Source: Neurospora intermedia
Lineage: Eukaryota; Ascomycota; Sordariomycetes; Sordariales; Sordariaceae
DNA length: 64,000 nucleotides
Direction: 5' to 3'
Assembly: GCA_037102815.1 (NCBI GenBank)
Contig: BTPP01000002.1
Coordinates: 4,774,001-4,838,000, forward strand
Both the position numbers and the translations under genes were made by a program. Below, piece by piece: positions 10,064 through 20,087 of the stretch; position 1 is the first letter of the stretch; each line of letters opens with the position of its first letter. Under the pieces are notes generated by a model, which was not told the origin of the DNA, did no database searches, and saw only the letters and a list, made by a program, of their open reading frames with translations.

Positions 10064-12504
10064 ATGCGGCACTCTAGAACAGGCACACTTGACTCCATTC
10101 CCTGTTCACCACATGGTGTTGACTCGGAGTTTGAAAGGCGCGGTAGTGACCAGTCAAACACTTCGATGGTGCTGCCCTACAAATCCAACACCACGGCAAC
10201 CCTGACCCATCCTACGGCACTATCACCACCACCTGCACCGGCAAGTCCAAAGCTGAAGCTTGAGAAAACTCAAATGCGACTACGAAGCGACTCGGCCCTC
10301 TCGATGCATACCAGCAAGTCCTCGTTCCGTCAGTACTCAGACAGCAGGTCGGAAAGTCCGATGAATTCACCTTGGTACTGGAAGAAGCAGAAGGATGTTG
10401 ATGCCGTTAGCACCATCGATACCATCTCCTTGGGGGGCACTACGAGTGTTGCCTCGAGTGAATACGCACAATATGTTGGATCACTTCCGAATCTGTTTGA
10501 TCGTACGGTGATTAAAATCGCCTTTTCGGACCCGGAGGTAGGAAGAAAATTGCGCGACTTTGCCAAACTTAGGAACTACTCTGTGGACTTGGGGCTTATG
10601 TTAGAGGTATGTCCACCTTCGGATCGTCACATGATAGCAATTCATGGTTCTTACAATGGAATTTCTAGGCGGAGCAGTACACCGGCGCACTTGACACCTT
10701 GAGAAGCCTGATCAATCATATCACAACTTACTTGGAAGTTCCGGCAAGATCTTCCACAGAACCTGCTTACACATATCCACTTGCTTTCAAGACAAATACA
10801 AAGCAGTGCGCTCGGTCTGCATTGCCGTCGCTCGAAAGATTGTACCGAGAAGCCAAGTTCGCAGCTGAAGAACGGCTCGTCAATGACCTCTATCCCGAGT
10901 TTGTCAAGTCTCAGCTCGCCAACCGTCTCAGAACTTCTTTATCCGTCACTCAGCCGTCTTCCTCCAGCCCATCCAAGTCCACGTACCCTGGCCTTGGCAA
11001 TGCCTTCTGTCTTACCGATTCTTGGAAGCCAGATAACCCTATAGTCTATGCCTCTGAAGGGTTCTTGAGAATGTTTGGCTTTGAGAGACAAGAGATTCTC
11101 CAACAGAATTGCAGGTTTATGCAGGGCAACTCCACCAACGGCGACGCAGTACGTCGAATGCGGAATGCGATCTTCATGGGACGAGAACACACTGAGATAA
11201 TTGTCAACTACCGCAAAGATGGAACTCCGTTCTGGAACTTCTTGTTTATCTGTCCTCTAGTTGAAGACGGTATCGTGCGCTACTGTCTCGGTGGTCAGAT
11301 CAACATATCGAAGAGCATGGGCACAGGTCACCAGGTCATCATGGACCTTCTCAACTTTGATACACCCACAGAGGGGAACTCTTTACCCAACACACCCACA
11401 GAATCTTACGTTGATGCAGCTCAGCGACCTGCCATACACATCCAAGACTCGTGTCCCCCGGGCGAGAAACCACCGGCCACACCTCGACGATCACACCGAC
11501 AGCGTCTTTTTGATCACTTCCGTCCCAGAAAGAACGTGCTTGATACCAGCCTTGAAGAGGGCCAGCCAGATGACCCGACCATTCTCATGAATGCCAGGAA
11601 GTCACCATTGCCCTCGCCCACGGATGGCTACATCGAAAACTGGGGGATCTCGAATCCTTTCCACGACCATTACCAAGTTGAACACGAACCACCCAAACCC
11701 ACGCCAATAAGCACACCTTACTCATGCTTCTTCGTAATGCGCTACGTCCCTTCGCCCTCAACCTCCTTCCACATCTTTCCCCATCAGACCAACGACAAGC
11801 GCCACTCCCGATTGCCACACCTCCCAGTCGCCTTCTGCTCCACCGAGGCCCTTGACTTCCTCGGCCTAAAGGGCCACGATTCGTCCATCGTCCAATCTAG
11901 GTCCATCTTCTCGCTCCTTGTATGTGCCACGAGCTCGACCGACTTGATAGAAAAGACCTTCCGGTCTACCGTCCTCGAAAGCATGGCGGCGGGCGAGTCC
12001 ATCTCACTTGAGATATCAACGCTTGCTCATGATCCCGCTCCATCTACTACTACCCCTTCTCCTTTAAGAGATACCAAAACTGCAGACAAACCCCCCTCCC
12101 TCTTCTCCTCAGCCCGTGCGCGCAGCCGTAGTAACGTCGGCCGTGAAGGAAGGACAGCAGCAACCAGAGACGGGGCCTCGTCAGCAGCAAGCTCGGATTA
12201 TCGGTCGTCTAGCTCTAGGGTGTTCAGTGACAAGTTGAAGGAGCGCGGGGCTGTCGAGAGACTCGGGAACATGTTTGCCTTTCGAGGACTCGGTGGAGGC
12301 GGTGGCGGAGGTAAAGATGCTGCATCAGCATCGAAAGTAGAAGAACAGGGGGACAAGCGACACTGGGGACAGGGACAGGAACAGCAGACGAAGGGCAGGA
12401 GGTTGGTTAGTCACTGGACGGCCTTGAAGGATGGAGAGGGAAAGGTGGCTTGGGTGGTGCTAATTTTGACCCCTGCTACTGCTGCTGCTGCGTCTTCTGC
12501 TTGA
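10064..12504 (+). CDS. RGS-LOV blue-light receptor (BcLOV4 type)
   Basis: Exons 10064-10606 and 10669-12504 (62-base intron, GTATGT...TCTAG) encode 792 residues. After a Ser/Pro-rich N-terminus, residues ~130-280 form an RGS-like helical domain (SLPNLFDRTVIKIAFSDPEV, ALPSLERLYREAKFAAEERL). Residues ~289-395 are a LOV/PAS domain: NCRFMQG carries the flavin-adduct cysteine at residue 329, followed by NYRKDGTPFWN and GGQINISK. A basic stretch at about 454-471 (RRSHRQRLFDHFRPRKN) resembles the amphipathic membrane-binding helix of Botrytis BcLOV4, which moves to anionic phospholipids in blue light. A less conserved PAS-like region and a Gly-rich tail follow. The inferred role is light-dependent membrane recruitment of a G-protein regulator. 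The 5' end is the first in-frame ATG; extra upstream coding exons cannot be excluded. Confidence 0.88.
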
Positions 12505-13519
12505 GCATTTAGCGCATTTCATGGTCTTGTTGCTTTCGTTCACATCACACAACACTGTCAATCTCGGCGGGTCGGCAAGTAACGGATGACAGCTCGGCAG
12601 GGGAACCGTCAGGGGAAGCGGTCAAGACTCGGATGCGGGTAGGTCTGGCAGGTCTGGCGGGGTGATGCAGACTCTGATAAGTTGCAGTGATGTACGTGTG
12701 TAGATGTATGTGTAGGTAGGCAGATTGAAGCAACTTGGGGTTAGTTTAGTGGAGGTGCATTTGGGAAGTTTCCCGTGAGTAAATACACTCCCACTTGTTT
12801 GCCCAAAACAGGGCCAAGGTTGAAATCGTCGGAAATGGAAGAGGGATGAACAGAGGATCGATCGCCGTCAATGCTACATTGGTTACTTACTTAACTTGAC
12901 ACTGTAGTCGTCAAAAAAGCATACAATCGAGTTACAATAATACGTACCGATCTGGTGTACAGTTCCACCGAGACAAAGATCGCCATTTCGATCTCATCGC
13001 GAAAACGAAGTGAAAGTGTTGGGGGTCAAAGCTTCGGAGTCGTTTGGTGCTTCGAGGTGTAAGAGGGGGATCCCAAGGACCGGTGACGTCACCAGCCGTC
13101 CGCTGCTTCCCAAAACGGCAAAAAGCAAATAAAGCACCACACATACAGCTGCCGGTGATCTATGATGACGATTGCCCGCGAATAGAAGATGGAGAAAGTA
13201 CGGTCTGCTGAAACTTCGGATGCTTACATCATGAATGAGTGCAATTGGATGAAAAAGGAGAAAGCGGGGAGACCATATGACTGTCATAATGAACCTACAG
13301 ACATGTATATAGCACACGGCTTTCTCTTCTTCTCCCAAAGCAACCATGAGAATCATTTTCACCAGAGCACTCTGTGCAGCAGCTAGACCAACAAGACGAA
13401 CAATCACACTTTCTTCACTGATCCAACAATCCCAACACAACCTCTCTCTCACACAACCTTATACTACAACCAACATCAAGACTACCCAATCCCAGCAAAC
13501 CAACAACAACAACAACAAC
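12505..13519. other. Spacer between RGS-LOV gene and bli-3
   Basis: Holds the RGS-LOV 3' UTR and the bli-3 promoter and leader. Two clusters of GATCG/CGATC motifs (12856-12864 and 12978-12993) lie 530-660 bases before the bli-3 ATG. The leader ends in an AAC-repeat just before the start codon. No gene seen. Confidence 0.6.
12856..12993 (+). promoter_or_regulatory. Candidate light-response (White Collar) sites upstream of bli-3
   Basis: GATCGATCG lies at 12856-12864, and the inverted pair GATCGCCATTTCGATC at 12978-12993. Both contain GATCGA on one strand or the other, the core reported for White Collar complex binding in Neurospora. Since bli-3 is blue-light-induced, these are plausible light-response elements. 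Position and match are seen; binding is inferred. Confidence 0.45.
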
Positions 13520-14260
13520 ATGTCCGGCCAAGGTTTCTCCAACGCTGATACCGGCAACAAGCCGGCTGATCCCTACAAGCAGGCCAACCTCGACACCGAG
13601 GTACCTCTGGATCAAAAGATCAATGACCTCTCTAGCTTCATGACCAGCAACAAGTTCAGCATGATGACCACTCGTGATTCCAAGATGGGATATCTCCTCT
13701 CCCGCTGTATGGCGCTGGCCGCTACTGTATGTAATTTCCCAAGTCCACCACAGCTTCAAACTACACATTGTGCTTCTTTTTCTTCATCGTCTTCTCCAAC
13801 ACTCCCATATCTGACTAACAACGACTTTCAACAATAGGAATCCGGTGGCATCGACCTCCTCTTCCACACCAACACCGAGTCGGGCAAGACGGACGACCTC
13901 AAGTCGGACGAGCACATCAACATATCGTTCCTCAACAGCACCACAGGCGACTGGGCCTCGGTCAGCGGCACCGCCAGCATTGTCACGGACCGCGACCTGG
14001 TCCGGAAGCACTACAACCCCCATCTCAAGGCCTGGTTTGGCGACTTGGGCGACGGTGTCCACGATGGCGGCCCGGAGGACCCGCGCGTAGGAGTCATCCG
14101 CGTCAAGATGGTGACCGCTCACTATGCCATCTCGACCAAGAACATTGTTGGCAAGGTGGCGGATGTGGCGCAGGGCGTTATCACAGGGAAGCCGGCGACG
14201 GTGAACAAGCTGCGGGAGATTAGCGAGCAGGAGGTGCAGTCTTGGAGGTCGTCCCACTGA
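13520..14260 (+). CDS. bli-3: BLI-3, blue-light-inducible flavin-binding split-barrel protein
   Basis: Exons 13520-13726 and 13838-14260 (111-base GTATGT...ATAG intron) give 209 residues. I recognise the product as Neurospora BLI-3, whose transcript is induced by blue light. It has the pyridoxamine-5'-phosphate-oxidase-like/general-stress-protein-26 split barrel: N-terminal DLSSFMTSNKFSMMTT, a strand at IDLLFHTNTESGK, DEHINISFLNSTTGDWASVS, and the conserved PHLKAWFGDLGDG and VIRVKMVTAHYA segments. Such domains bind FMN or F420-like cofactors; BLI-3's substrate is not known. The start sits in an (AAC)n context typical of highly expressed fungal mRNAs. The upstream GATCGA sites and the neighbouring LOV receptor gene suit light regulation. 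The stop lies 173 bases from the convergent DPH5 stop. Confidence 0.93.
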
Positions 14261-14433
14261 GTTGCGAAAGTGTGGTGGGATGCGAATGATTTATGAGTCA
14301 ACGATGACAATGATATGTGCCTAGTTTACTTCACACACAGAGTCCCTTTGACTGACACTGGAGTCGGGCGCAATATTAGTAACAACTTAAATTAATCGAA
14401 CGTACGCTTTTGAAACAAACAAGAAAACTTGAT

Positions 14434-15453
14434 CTACTGCTTTCCACAGTATTCAGCCTTCCATATCCTGTCCCAGTTCTCCTTGTTGACAGCAAACTCC
14501 CTCACAAAGTCGTGTTCGAGCTCGTGCGTCCTCCGTCCCAGGAGGATCAAGCTGTGCAGCGGGGGACCCAGCAGATCATCAGCATCACAGAGCTCCTTGA
14601 GCGTGCCCGACACGAACTTCTCCGTCTTTCCACCAACACGGGCGCAGCCAATGGCCAGACTTTCGGGACCATAAACACCCTCCTGCTTCTCCTCCTCAAT
14701 CTCCAACATCTGCTGCGCGCAAGTGCCGACCGTCATATACCTAGGTGGCTCGTAGATCTTCCTGCCGCGCGCCATGTTTTCCAGGCTCTGCTCCTTGACC
14801 TTGATGTCCAGCAGGACGAGCGTGTGCAGGCCGATGGAGCGGTTCTCCTTGATACGGTCGTAGAAGCTCGCGGGCCGCCAGTTATCGAGGAAGAACACCA
14901 TGCTGACCGTCTGGCCAAAGTTGTACAGCTGCAGGCCCGCGGCTCCGATGCCGCTCATGATGGAGGCGTTGGGAACGGTGCGCACCTGGATGCCTAGCTC
15001 GCGCGCGCGCAGCACCAGGTCCGTGTGCGTGGTGGCGCCGAATGGGTCGCCAACGACGCAGAAGGCTACGTCGACTTTGTCCGCGTCGCGGAGGATCTCG
15101 TCGCTGTTGGACTCGACCATTTCGCGATCGGCGACGACAATGGGGCGGCCATAGTAGGATTCCTACTGGAGGAGAAGGGTGGTTAGCATGGACAATTCGT
15201 TTGTGTGTGGAGTTAGTTGGGATGAATAAGGGACGAGGAAGAGACAGGCAGGGAGAAAGAGAGGAGAGACAAGGAAGATAACAACGACGACTACAATGAA
15301 TGGAGGGCGCCAACGTACAAGAGTAGCCTGGTCCACAAGGAGGATGCTGGTGTAAGCCTCGAGGTAGACACGCTCGGCCTTCTTGACAACTTCGAGACCC
15401 TTGACGGTAATGTCTGTCTCATCGGAGAGACCGAGACCAACGAGGTACAGCAT
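14434..15453 (-). CDS. DPH5: Diphthine methyl ester synthase (DPH5)
   Basis: Exons 15453-15319 and 15162-14434 with a 156-base intron give 287 residues. The protein is a tetrapyrrole-methylase-fold SAM methyltransferase: N-terminal [16 protein letters not shown], then [14 protein letters not shown], the cofactor loop [34 protein letters not shown] and [17 protein letters not shown]5 methylates the EF2 histidine intermediate four times during diphthamide synthesis in the cytosol. Length matches the family (about 285-300). The 3' splice site lies in CAGTAG: only use of the distal AG keeps the frame open, because the proximal one would insert a TAG codon. The start is 509 bases from the divergent SNU23 start, so they share a promoter region. 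Confidence 0.94.
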
Positions 15454-15962
15454 CTTGACTGGTGCTTGACGGGTTCGGGATCGAAGGAGTCGGAGGAACC
15501 TTGATGTCCGGGACGATTCAGCTGCGCTCCAGAACTTCAGTGACTCTGGAGTGCTGTGGAGGGGGAGGAATTGGAATTTAAAGGTGGGTCCAGCACTCCG
15601 ATAAGAGAAAACCGGGGAGATAAGGATGGTCCCGGGGTTCAAGGTACATTTTACCTAAACGCCATGTCCTGCTGGTGGAGCCAGCCCCACCTTAAAACGA
15701 GCGCCCATCGTTGCCGCAGCGGCAGCGCGTTCTGGCGCGCCATTGTTTAATTGATTTCCATCTTAAGCATTGGTTGGCCAACTTATTCCATCATCCATCA
15801 CGGTTCTCACCTCTCAGTGCAGTGGTCGAGGTTAAGTCGCCGACCGAAGTCGATTCACAAAGCCCCACTCATCTATCGTCAAGGACATCACTGCCACTTA
15901 TTCGATAGAGTCACAAAAAAAAAACATACCGCAAGCCAGATCCAACTCGTAATCCGCCCACC
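15454..15962. other. Divergent promoter of DPH5 and SNU23
   Basis: 509 bases between two divergent start codons. No gene or obvious element is seen beyond a short A-run (15915-15923) in the SNU23 leader. Confidence 0.5.
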
Positions 15963-16670
15963 ATGTCCAAAAACTCCTCCGCATACGGCCAAGCCGCCGG
16001 CGACACTGACTTCCGCAAGAAGTACGATCTCGACGAATATGCCGCCAAAGCCCGAGACCGCGAGGAGGCCGAGAAGGAGGAGCGCAAGGCGCGATGGGAG
16101 GCCAAGATGGCCGGCAAAAAGTACTACAAGCCTCTTGAGGGGCACGAAACCTTGACCACCGCCCGCTCGGGACACCAAGACTTTAGCAAGCTGGTCGGCA
16201 CAACGATGCTGGTGCCCGCGGGAGCGGGCGTGGGCAAGCGCGGTAGGGGTGCGGGCATCTACTGCGAGGCCTGCGACCTGACCTTTAAGGATAACCTGCA
16301 GTGGATCGAGCATACGAATAGCATGCAGCATCAGCGGAACACGGGTCATACGGGCGAGGTGCGAAAAGCGACGGCGGAGGAGGTGCACCAGAGGATTGAG
16401 CAGCTGTGGGAGAAACTGCAGGAAAGGAAGAGGGAGCAGGTCGTTAGTCTCCAGGAGCGGCTGGAGGTAAGGAAGGTGGAAGATGAAAAAGAGCGGGAAG
16501 AGAAGAGGAGGAAGAGGAAAGAGGTGGAGGAGCGGAAGAGGCTGGAGAAAGAGGAGGCACTGAAGGCCAAGACCAACTACGGAGAGGATGTGAGGATTGA
16601 GGGAGAACACGATGAAGATGATATGATGGCTGCTATGGGGTTCACGGGATTTGGAGTTCCGAAGAAGTAG
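15963..16670 (+). CDS. SNU23: U4/U6.U5 tri-snRNP protein SNU23 / ZMAT2-like zinc finger
   Basis: Single exon, 235 residues. The N-terminus contains the family block DTDFRKKYDLDEYAAKARDR and GKKYYKPLEGHETLTTA; a single U1-type C2H2 zinc finger (YCEACDLTFKDNLQWIEH...MQH) spans about residues 99-122. A long Glu/Lys/Arg coiled coil (~140-215) follows, and an acidic Met-rich tail ends in MAAMGFTGFGVPKK, also typical of ZMAT2/SNU23. The protein joins the spliceosomal B complex and acts near the 5' splice site and U6 ACAGA region before activation. Length and domain order fit the family; no introns are needed. Confidence 0.92.
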   Translation: MSKNSSAYGQAAGDTDFRKKYDLDEYAAKARDREEAEKEERKARWEAKMAGKKYYKPLEGHETLTTARSGHQDFSKLVGTTMLVPAGAGVGKRGRGAGIYCEACDLTFKDNLQWIEHTNSMQHQRNTGHTGEVRKATAEEVHQRIEQLWEKLQERKREQVVSLQERLEVRKVEDEKEREEKRRKRKEVEERKRLEKEEALKAKTNYGEDVRIEGEHDEDDMMAAMGFTGFGVPKK

Positions 16671-17716
16671 GCTGGTCCTACTGTGGGCAGACTACCGTGG
16701 CTACGAGTCTTGCGTTGTACTGCTGCGGGATTGTTAGGTCTGCCAGTTGCTTTCAAGTTGGGAGGTATATATGGCTCCTGCACTGGCTGCCTTTTCGTGG
16801 TTGGCTGGTGTATATGGAAACAACACTGAGGTGGAATGATACTACCTCCTTCCTGCGAAGACCTTGTGGGAGATATCGGTGTTGGTGCCATGCGGGCCAC
16901 ACTTCATTTGTCTGGGCGTTTTTGTCCCATTTCTTTCCGAGACGCATATTTGGGATCGCAAGAGATATCAATCATAGCATGGGATGGCGTTCTGGGTTTG
17001 CGTGTTTTTCATTGTTTGTCTAACGATTTATTAGTAGTATAGATGGTGTTCCTGGCTTGAGATGAAGGATAACAACATAGATTGCACCTGCACCGTAGTT
17101 GCTCTGCCACTTGACATATCACAACTTCAGTCTTGTAGGCACCTAGAGCTCCATCAGTACTGAGTATTCAGTCGAACAGACTGATGGCAGTCACTGCCCT
17201 TGCTTGCCTTGTCAAGTCAATCACGAATCCGGCCCCACTATCCGTTGCGGAGGGAGCGAGCTGGAGTGCCGGTGGGGCCGAAAGCACGGTGCCGGACCGC
17301 AGGAGCGATCCCCGCCCGCCACTCCCACCGATCTACGTCGACCGCATGTCGCGACCTTAATCGATTTCTTTAAGATTCACATTCACCGGATGTTGACGCC
17401 ACCACTTGAGTTCATGAAAAAATCTTCTTCACAGCATCGATAAGGGTTGTCGTTTCTCAACTGCTTAGCTTTTTCCAAAACCAAGTGTCGCGAAACCGAA
17501 CATCGGTTCGGTCCTCTACTTTCCACCCAACTTACCGTGCAGCCAGTAACGTCACCTTTGCTTTGCGTCTGTCTGACAGCAACATCGTGAAAGCACACAC
17601 ATCAACTGTCATCGGTCTTTTTTTTTCACGTCCTTTCCCCTAACGCCCAAAAACAAGAACAAAGAAAACGAACGAGTAGATACCGACGGTACCAGCCAAG
17701 ACAGCAGCAAGTCACA
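16671..17716. other. Intergenic spacer
   Basis: SNU23 3' UTR and the promoter/leader of the E2 gene; a T9 run lies near 17618. ORFs are short and featureless. Confidence 0.5.
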
Positions 17717-18352
17717 ATGGCCCAATCGTCAGCAGCAGCGACGCAGTTGCGCAAGGAATTGAAGCAGATGCAGAAGGACACGGACATTCCCGGGATATCA
17801 TGCGGCTTGGTGAACGACAACAACATTTTTGAGTGGGAGGTGATGTTGATGATTCCCGATGAGGTCAAATACTATGGCGGTTCGTCATTCTTTTTCTCTC
17901 TCTCTCTTCCTCCTCCTCCTCACCTATCACTGAGTAGTACAAGTACACTACTGACATGAAGCAATCCTTTTCTCTTGCAAAATACAGGAGGCAACTTCCG
18001 CGCCCACCTACACTTCCCACCCAACTACCCGCTCATGCCACCCACTTTTACGTTCCAGAACCCGATCCCGTTCCACCCCAACATCTACCCGTCGGGCGAG
18101 CTCTGCATCAGCATCCTGCACCCGCCCGAAGAGGACAAGTACGGGTACGAGGACGCGTCGGAGCGGTGGTCCCCCGCGCGCTCGCCCGAGAAGGTGCTGT
18201 TGAGCATCATCAGCTTGTTCAGCGATCCGAACCCGGATAGCCCCGCTAATGTCGAGGCCGCGCGCTTGCTGAGGGAGGAGAAGGAGGGGAAACACAAGGA
18301 GTTTAGGAAGAGGTGCAGGGCTTGTGTGAGGGAGAGTTTGGGAGAGGAGTGA
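17717..18352 (+). CDS. Ubiquitin-conjugating enzyme E2, UBE2G1/Ubc7/Ubc15-like
   Basis: Exons 17717-17879 and 17988-18352 (108-base intron, GTTCGT donor, ACAG acceptor) give 175 residues, nearly all UBC fold. HPN is at residues 84-86, the catalytic cysteine is C94 in GELCISILHPP, and just after it comes the acidic insertion EEDKYGYEDASERWSP that defines the UBE2G1/UBE2R/Ubc7 group. SPANVEAARLLRE in the C-terminal helices is closest to UBE2G1 and fission yeast Ubc15. Group members build Lys48-linked chains, in ERAD and cytosolic quality control. Whether this is the ERAD Ubc7 or the Ubc15-type paralogue cannot be settled here. The donor GTTCGT is unusual but is the one I found that keeps the YYGGGNF strand in frame. 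Confidence 0.92.
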
Positions 18353-18965
18353 TTGTGATTGGGGTATGCATAGCCTGTCGGTGTGGGTATGTGTGAGCTG
18401 GCTGGCTGGCTGTGGAAATTGTTAAGACGGGAAAGAAGGGAGACGACAAGGAGGAGGGGCGTGAAGCGAGTTTGTTTAACGGTTTTTACAACGGATATCC
18501 TTAGCGAAATGATACTACATACCTTGCAGAGGTATTGTGCTCTGCCGTGAAGACTGGGTTGAGGAAACTGCTTTGTCTTGTGGTTGGCCTAGGCCGAGAG
18601 CTGTTGTAGCCAGCAACGCGCTGATCAGGAGAGAGATTGCTCTGACATAGATAACACTTAACTGCTGGGAAAAGCTTAATAGATCATGAAACTCGATACT
18701 TTTGGTGACATGTTACAAGGCCCGTGTATACCGCATCTAACCAGAGAATATCTAAACAAAACACAAACCAAACTCCCCGGCACCGCTGCCGCCCACACTG
18801 TTTAACATCACATGATATCTTTCTGTCCTTGACTTGAAAACGCTCAGAAGTGGCTCAACCAAGAAGTACATATAGACCAGACCAGAGCAGGCCTCATATG
18901 TCTTACAACATAGCACATCCCCATGCCCCCCAAACACCCTTCCTCATCTCATCCTCTTCTTCAGC
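18353..18965. other. Convergent 3' spacer
   Basis: Between the E2 gene (+) and the carnitine carrier gene (-); should be 3' UTRs. Nothing else recognised. Confidence 0.5.
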
Positions 18966-20087
18966 TTAGTTAAAAGCCTTGTTCATAGCCTGATGAGCCA
19001 ACTCGACGCCCAAGAAGGTAGCAGCGTTAGCAGGCACCGCCCTAGCCAGCGCCGGCGCAAAGCCAGGGAAGAAAGCCTTGTAACCACCCGCCCTGTACAG
19101 CTGCTTAACAACACCGCCAATCGTCACATTGCCCTCGGCAGTCTGCAGCCTGCTCTTGACGGTATCGATCGGGAAGACAGGAATCCACATGGCGACACCG
19201 GCGCCCGCGCCAGCAACAGTAATCGCGCCCAGGCTGAGCTTGCCGCTGGCCTCGCCCGTGACGGGGTCCTTGGGCGTCAGCGCCTTCTTGATGTACTCGT
19301 AGGCGGCGAAGTACGCGGCGGAACCGGGGCCGTCGCGGGCCAAAGTGGCGACGGAGCCGCGGAAGACGGAGCGCACACCACCCTCCTTGTAGAGTTGGCG
19401 GACCACGTCCATGCCACCAGAGTACTTGGGCTTCTCGCCGGGCGCGAGCTTCTGCTGGCCTTGGACTTGCAGGATCACCTTGACGCGCTCAAAGGGGGCG
19501 GTGATGGCGGTCATGGGGATGGCGGAGAAGAAGCCGGCGGCGGAAATTTGGGCGATGGAGAGGTTGCCGTCGGGCGCGACGGTGGAGGTGGCCCGGACGA
19601 TTTGCTTGCCGAGATCGTAGCCCCAGAAGGAGACAGCGACTTGATTTTGGGGGGAGAAATGTTAGTAGAGGGGTTGTTGGGGAGAGAGAGAGGGGGGAAG
19701 GGTGAAGACAGAAAGGTGGTGAGTGGACATACACATGGGGGTAACACCAACAAGCGGCGCGCTGACACCAGCGTAAAGACCCCTCCTCAGACCATCCTTG
19801 GCGATACTCTTCTTGACCACATCGATAGCGCCAGTGTAGACGCCCTTCTCGGCTGTTTGGAGGCGGACCTTGGCAAGATCGAAGGGGTGGCCGACGACGA
19901 CGGCGCAGACACCACCGAAACCACCAGCAACAAAAGATCTTAGCTGGGAGGCGCCCGCGGAGGCGGCGGCCTTGGCCTCAGCCTTGATCTCAGCCTTGAG
20001 CTCCTCCTTGGTCTCGGGAAGGTGAGGGAGCTTATCGGTGACGGCCTGCTGGATTTTGGCGCCTGGTGACGATGTGGTCGACGACAT
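18966..20087 (-). CDS. CRC1: Mitochondrial carnitine/acylcarnitine carrier
   Basis: Exons 20087-19733 and 19639-18966 (93-base intron GTATGT...TCAAG) give 342 residues. Three mitochondrial-carrier repeats are visible, with PX[DE]XX[KR]-type signatures at GHPFDLAKVRLQT, APFERVKVILQVQGQ and FPIDTVKSRLQTAEG. The first repeat, SFVAGGFGGVCAVVVGHPFD, closely resembles yeast Crc1, so acylcarnitine/carnitine exchange across the inner membrane is inferred; this brings peroxisomal and cytosolic acetyl or acyl units to mitochondria. An extra ~45-residue Ala/Lys/Glu-rich N-terminal extension precedes the first helix. It is longer than Crc1 at that end. Substrate is assigned by motif similarity only; another carrier of the same subfamily is possible. 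Confidence 0.87.

Noticed and set aside
18993-19943. 316-codon plus ORF
   Set aside because: Exactly antisense to the carnitine carrier exons and without any domain.
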